A DNA stretch of 64,000 nucleotides from Herbiconiux sp. A18JL235. Lineage in GTDB: Bacteria; Actinomycetota; Actinomycetes; Actinomycetales; Microbacteriaceae. The stretch lies in the NCBI RefSeq assembly GCF_040939305.1, contig NZ_CP162511.1, positions 1,922,001 through 1,986,000 of the forward strand, written 5' to 3'. Shown in pieces: positions 61,971 through 64,000 of the stretch; position 1 is the first letter of the stretch; each line of letters opens with the position of its first letter. The position numbers were made by a program, and so were the translations under genes. A model generated the notes under the pieces. The model had not been told where the DNA came from. It did no database searches and was given only the letters and a program-made list of their open reading frames with translations.

Positions 61971-62789
61971 GTGTCGACAACGGTCTCCGAGTTCAACGCG
62001 GTCGTGGAGTCGCTCTGGCCGACGGCCTTCGCCGAGGGGTGGGATGCGCCGGGGCTTCTGAGCGGTGCACCCGACGACGAGGTCTCGCGCGTGCTCCTCG
62101 CCGTCGATGCCGTCTCCGCGACGGTCGAGGAGGCGGTGGCGAACGGCGCCGACGTGCTGCTGGTGCACCACCCGTTGCTGCGGCGCGGCGTCACCACCGT
62201 CGCCGAGACGGGGTACAAGGGCGCCCTGCTGGCCAAGCTCATCCGCTCGCGGTGCGCGCTCATCGCCGCGCACACGAACGCCGACATCGTCGACGACGGC
62301 ACCTCGGCCGTGATCGCCCGCGGCCTCGGCCTTATCGAGCAGCGCCCCATCGTGCAGGGCGAGCGCCCGGGCACCGGCCTCGGGCGGGTGGGCACGCTCC
62401 CCGAGCCGCAGCCGCTCGGCCGCATCGCGCTCGCGCTCGGCGAGCTGCTGCCGGCCACGGCGACGGGCGTGCGGGTCGCCGGCGACTACGACCAGCTCGT
62501 CTCGACCGTCGCCCTCTGCGGGGGAGCGGGAGACTCGCTGCTCTCCGACCCCGCTGTGCGCGCATCCGACCTCTACATCACCTCCGACCTGCGCCACCAC
62601 CCGGCCTCCGAGTCGCGCGAGCAGAGCCTCGCCGGCACCGGCCCCGCGCTCATCGACATCTCGCACTGGGCGAGCGAATGGTTGTGGCTCGACGTCGCCG
62701 CCCGGCAGCTTCGGGATGCCCTGCCTGAGCTCGAGGTGACGGTGAGTGACCTCAACACCGACCCGTGGGACTTCGTCGTCACGCAATGA
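61971..62789 (+). CDS. Nif3-like dinuclear metal center protein
   Basis: The 272-residue protein has the two-metal ligands of the NIF3/YqfO family: VHHPLLRRGV and the later DLRHHPASES, plus AHTNADIVDDG. Function unknown; possibly a hydrolase. TAGGCT is 6 bases before the GTG. Nif3, the coiled-coil protein and RNase P RNA keep the same order in Mycobacterium. Confidence 0.9.
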   Translation: MSTTVSEFNAVVESLWPTAFAEGWDAPGLLSGAPDDEVSRVLLAVDAVSATVEEAVANGADVLLVHHPLLRRGVTTVAETGYKGALLAKLIRSRCALIAAHTNADIVDDGTSAVIARGLGLIEQRPIVQGERPGTGLGRVGTLPEPQPLGRIALALGELLPATATGVRVAGDYDQLVSTVALCGGAGDSLLSDPAVRASDLYITSDLRHHPASESREQSLAGTGPALIDISHWASEWLWLDVAARQLRDALPELEVTVSDLNTDPWDFVVTQ

Positions 62790-62847
62790 GCGGCAGGCCG
62801 AGCGCCGCAGCCGACACCCCCTCCGCCCCCGACCTGAAGGACCACGA

Positions 62848-63585
62848 ATGAAGGCTCCCGCATCCGAACAGCTGAAGCTCCTCGACCTCCAGGCGGCCGA
62901 CAACCTCATCGCCCAGCTGCAGCACTCGCTGCGCACCCTGCCGCAGGAGTCACGCCTCGCCGAGCTGCAGCGCGACTCCGCCGCGGCCCGCCAGGAGTAC
63001 GGCGGCGTGAACGGCGAACTCGAGGATGCGCGGGCCGAGATCGCGCGCGTCGAAGCCGACATCGCCACGGTCGAGGCCCGCGAGAAGCGCGACCGCGAAC
63101 GGCTGCAGGCGAGTTCCTCATCGAAGGACATCCAGGGCCTCGAGCACGAGCTCGCCTCGCTCGCCGCCCGCCGCTCCGCCCTCGAAGACACCGAGCTCGA
63201 GCTCATGGAACGGGTCGAGGAGATCGAGCTGCGTCTCGCCGCCATCGCCGCCCGCCGTGACGACATCGGGGTGGAGGAGCGGCTGCTCGCGGGCACGCGC
63301 GACGAGCAGAAGGTACGCCTCGAAGCGCAGCTCGCCGCGGCGCGCCGCGATCGCGAGACGGTGGCGGCGGGTATCGCGAGCGCCGAACTCCTCGCCCTCT
63401 ACGAGAAGCAGCGCGAGCGCTACGGCATCGGCGCGGCGATGCTGCACCGTGGTGTCTCGCTCGGCAGCAACGTGGCCTTCACGGCCACCGACCTGGCGCA
63501 GATCAGGGCGGCTGCTCCCGACGACGTCATCATCGACCCCGAGTCGAGCTGCATCCTGGTGCGCACCGACGAGTCGGGGCTGTGA
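62848..63585 (+). CDS. coiled-coil protein with degenerate C-terminal zinc ribbon (C4-type family)
   Basis: The 245-residue protein is a long coiled coil (residues 5-170), then the family's ribbon region: DLAQIRAAAPDDVIIDPESSCILVRTDESGL (in part). The family usually has CxxC pairs there; only one Cys remains, so zinc binding is unlikely. The ATG at 62848 follows the coding-frame break with Nif3; upstream frame lies in the Nif3 gene. Confidence 0.88.
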   Translation: MKAPASEQLKLLDLQAADNLIAQLQHSLRTLPQESRLAELQRDSAAARQEYGGVNGELEDARAEIARVEADIATVEAREKRDRERLQASSSSKDIQGLEHELASLAARRSALEDTELELMERVEEIELRLAAIAARRDDIGVEERLLAGTRDEQKVRLEAQLAAARRDRETVAAGIASAELLALYEKQRERYGIGAAMLHRGVSLGSNVAFTATDLAQIRAAAPDDVIIDPESSCILVRTDESGL

Positions 63586-63623
63586 CCCCGAGCGGCCGAC
63601 GACCCGAGCGGCCGATGAGGTGA

Positions 63624-63995
63624 ATGGGCCGGCGATACGCCGGGTTCTGTAGGGACGGATCCCTGACGGCCATCTATCTAGGAGCTGCGTCACCGCAGCC
63701 CTCGAGCGGTCTACCCGGATGCTGAGCGAGCAGCGTTGACGCATCCTGTCTGACCTTGCTCCGGGCGAGGTTTACCGAGCCGACCGCGTCACCGCGGCCT
63801 CTGGTGGTCTCTTACACCACCGTTTCACCCTTACCGCGGGCCGGAGCCCGTGGCGGTCTGTTCTCTGTGGCACTGTCTCGCGGGTCACCCCGGGTGGGTG
63901 TTACCCACCGCCCTGCTCTGTGGAGCCCGGACGTTCCTCGGCACCCGCCCGGCACGAGACCGGGAACGGATGACGCGACCGTCTGCCGGCCCATT
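63624..63995 (-). ncRNA. rnpB: RNase P RNA, bacterial type A
   Basis: On the minus strand the conserved blocks appear in order: GAGGAACGTCCGGGCTCCAC, GGCGGTGGGTAAC, GGGTGAAACGG, GACAGGATG and CAGAACCCGGC. The two ends (GGGCCGGC and GCCGGCCC) pair in P1. It is the catalytic RNA of tRNA 5' maturation. Ends are approximate. Confidence 0.95.
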
Positions 63996-64000
63996 CACGA

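Overview
The window is a high-GC (about 70%) chromosomal segment of an actinobacterium, most likely a member of the Microbacteriaceae. That placement is an inference. It rests on the CE1758/CE1759-type flavin oxidoreductase pair, the DUF3145 protein, the fasR-fabD-fabH-acpP-fabF cluster next to aceE, the many start codons placed 6-7 nt after a TANNNT box (leaderless mRNAs), and the very common GTGA/ATGA stop-start overlaps. Nearly all of it is ordinary core chromosome: no rRNA, CRISPR array, integrase or transposase was seen.

Layout. 1-7.6 kb: end of a glycolate-oxidase-type flavoprotein, a PrsW-type membrane protease, an FKBP isomerase, a repeat-rich gap, a HelD/HelR-type RNA polymerase recycling helicase, and an oxygenase-MFS exporter pair. 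7.8-15.2 kb: rpsO and pnp, usually neighbours, are separated by a flavin monooxygenase pair, a type III polyketide synthase with a methyltransferase, and a membrane protein; pnp has a structured leader. 15.3-22.5 kb: an unusual DUF6745-like gene, M16 peptidase, dapB and small housekeeping genes, and a thioredoxin/DUF4395 pair. 22.5-26.9 kb: leuA behind a leucine-rich leader peptide, then recO and an isoprenyl diphosphate synthase. 26.9-39 kb: DsbA-like protein with a small Cys-tailed partner, dusB-dgt-dnaG, an ABC ATPase, tRNA-Asn, azlCD, def and a glycosyltransferase.

39.08-40.41 kb is the clearest acquired DNA: two low-GC genes of unknown function lie between an intact tRNA-Met gene and a decayed copy of the 3' half of that tRNA, which is the footprint of integration into a tRNA gene. 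40.5-47.6 kb: a MoxR-DUF58-transglutaminase operon, a PadR regulator and DUF3145. 47.7-55.5 kb: the fatty-acid synthesis cluster and aceE, linking pyruvate oxidation to malonyl-ACP supply.

55.7-64 kb: a peroxiredoxin, then a two-gene cassette (SatD-like HTH protein plus membrane protein) that has a pair of 17-bp dyads of form ATnAGC-N5-GCTnAT at each end with identical internal spacing. After this come a second DsbA-like protein with a collagen-like tail, an HxlR regulator divergent from an FAD monooxygenase, tRNA-Val, a Nif3-like protein, a coiled-coil protein with a degenerate zinc ribbon, and the RNase P RNA gene on the minus strand. The order aceE-regulator-fabD and Nif3-zinc ribbon-rnpB matches the arrangement known from other Actinomycetota.

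The most promising leads are the tRNA-Met island, the dyad-flanked SatD-like cassette, the 52-bp palindromic repeat family, and the 60-residue Cys-tailed protein coupled to a DsbA-like gene.
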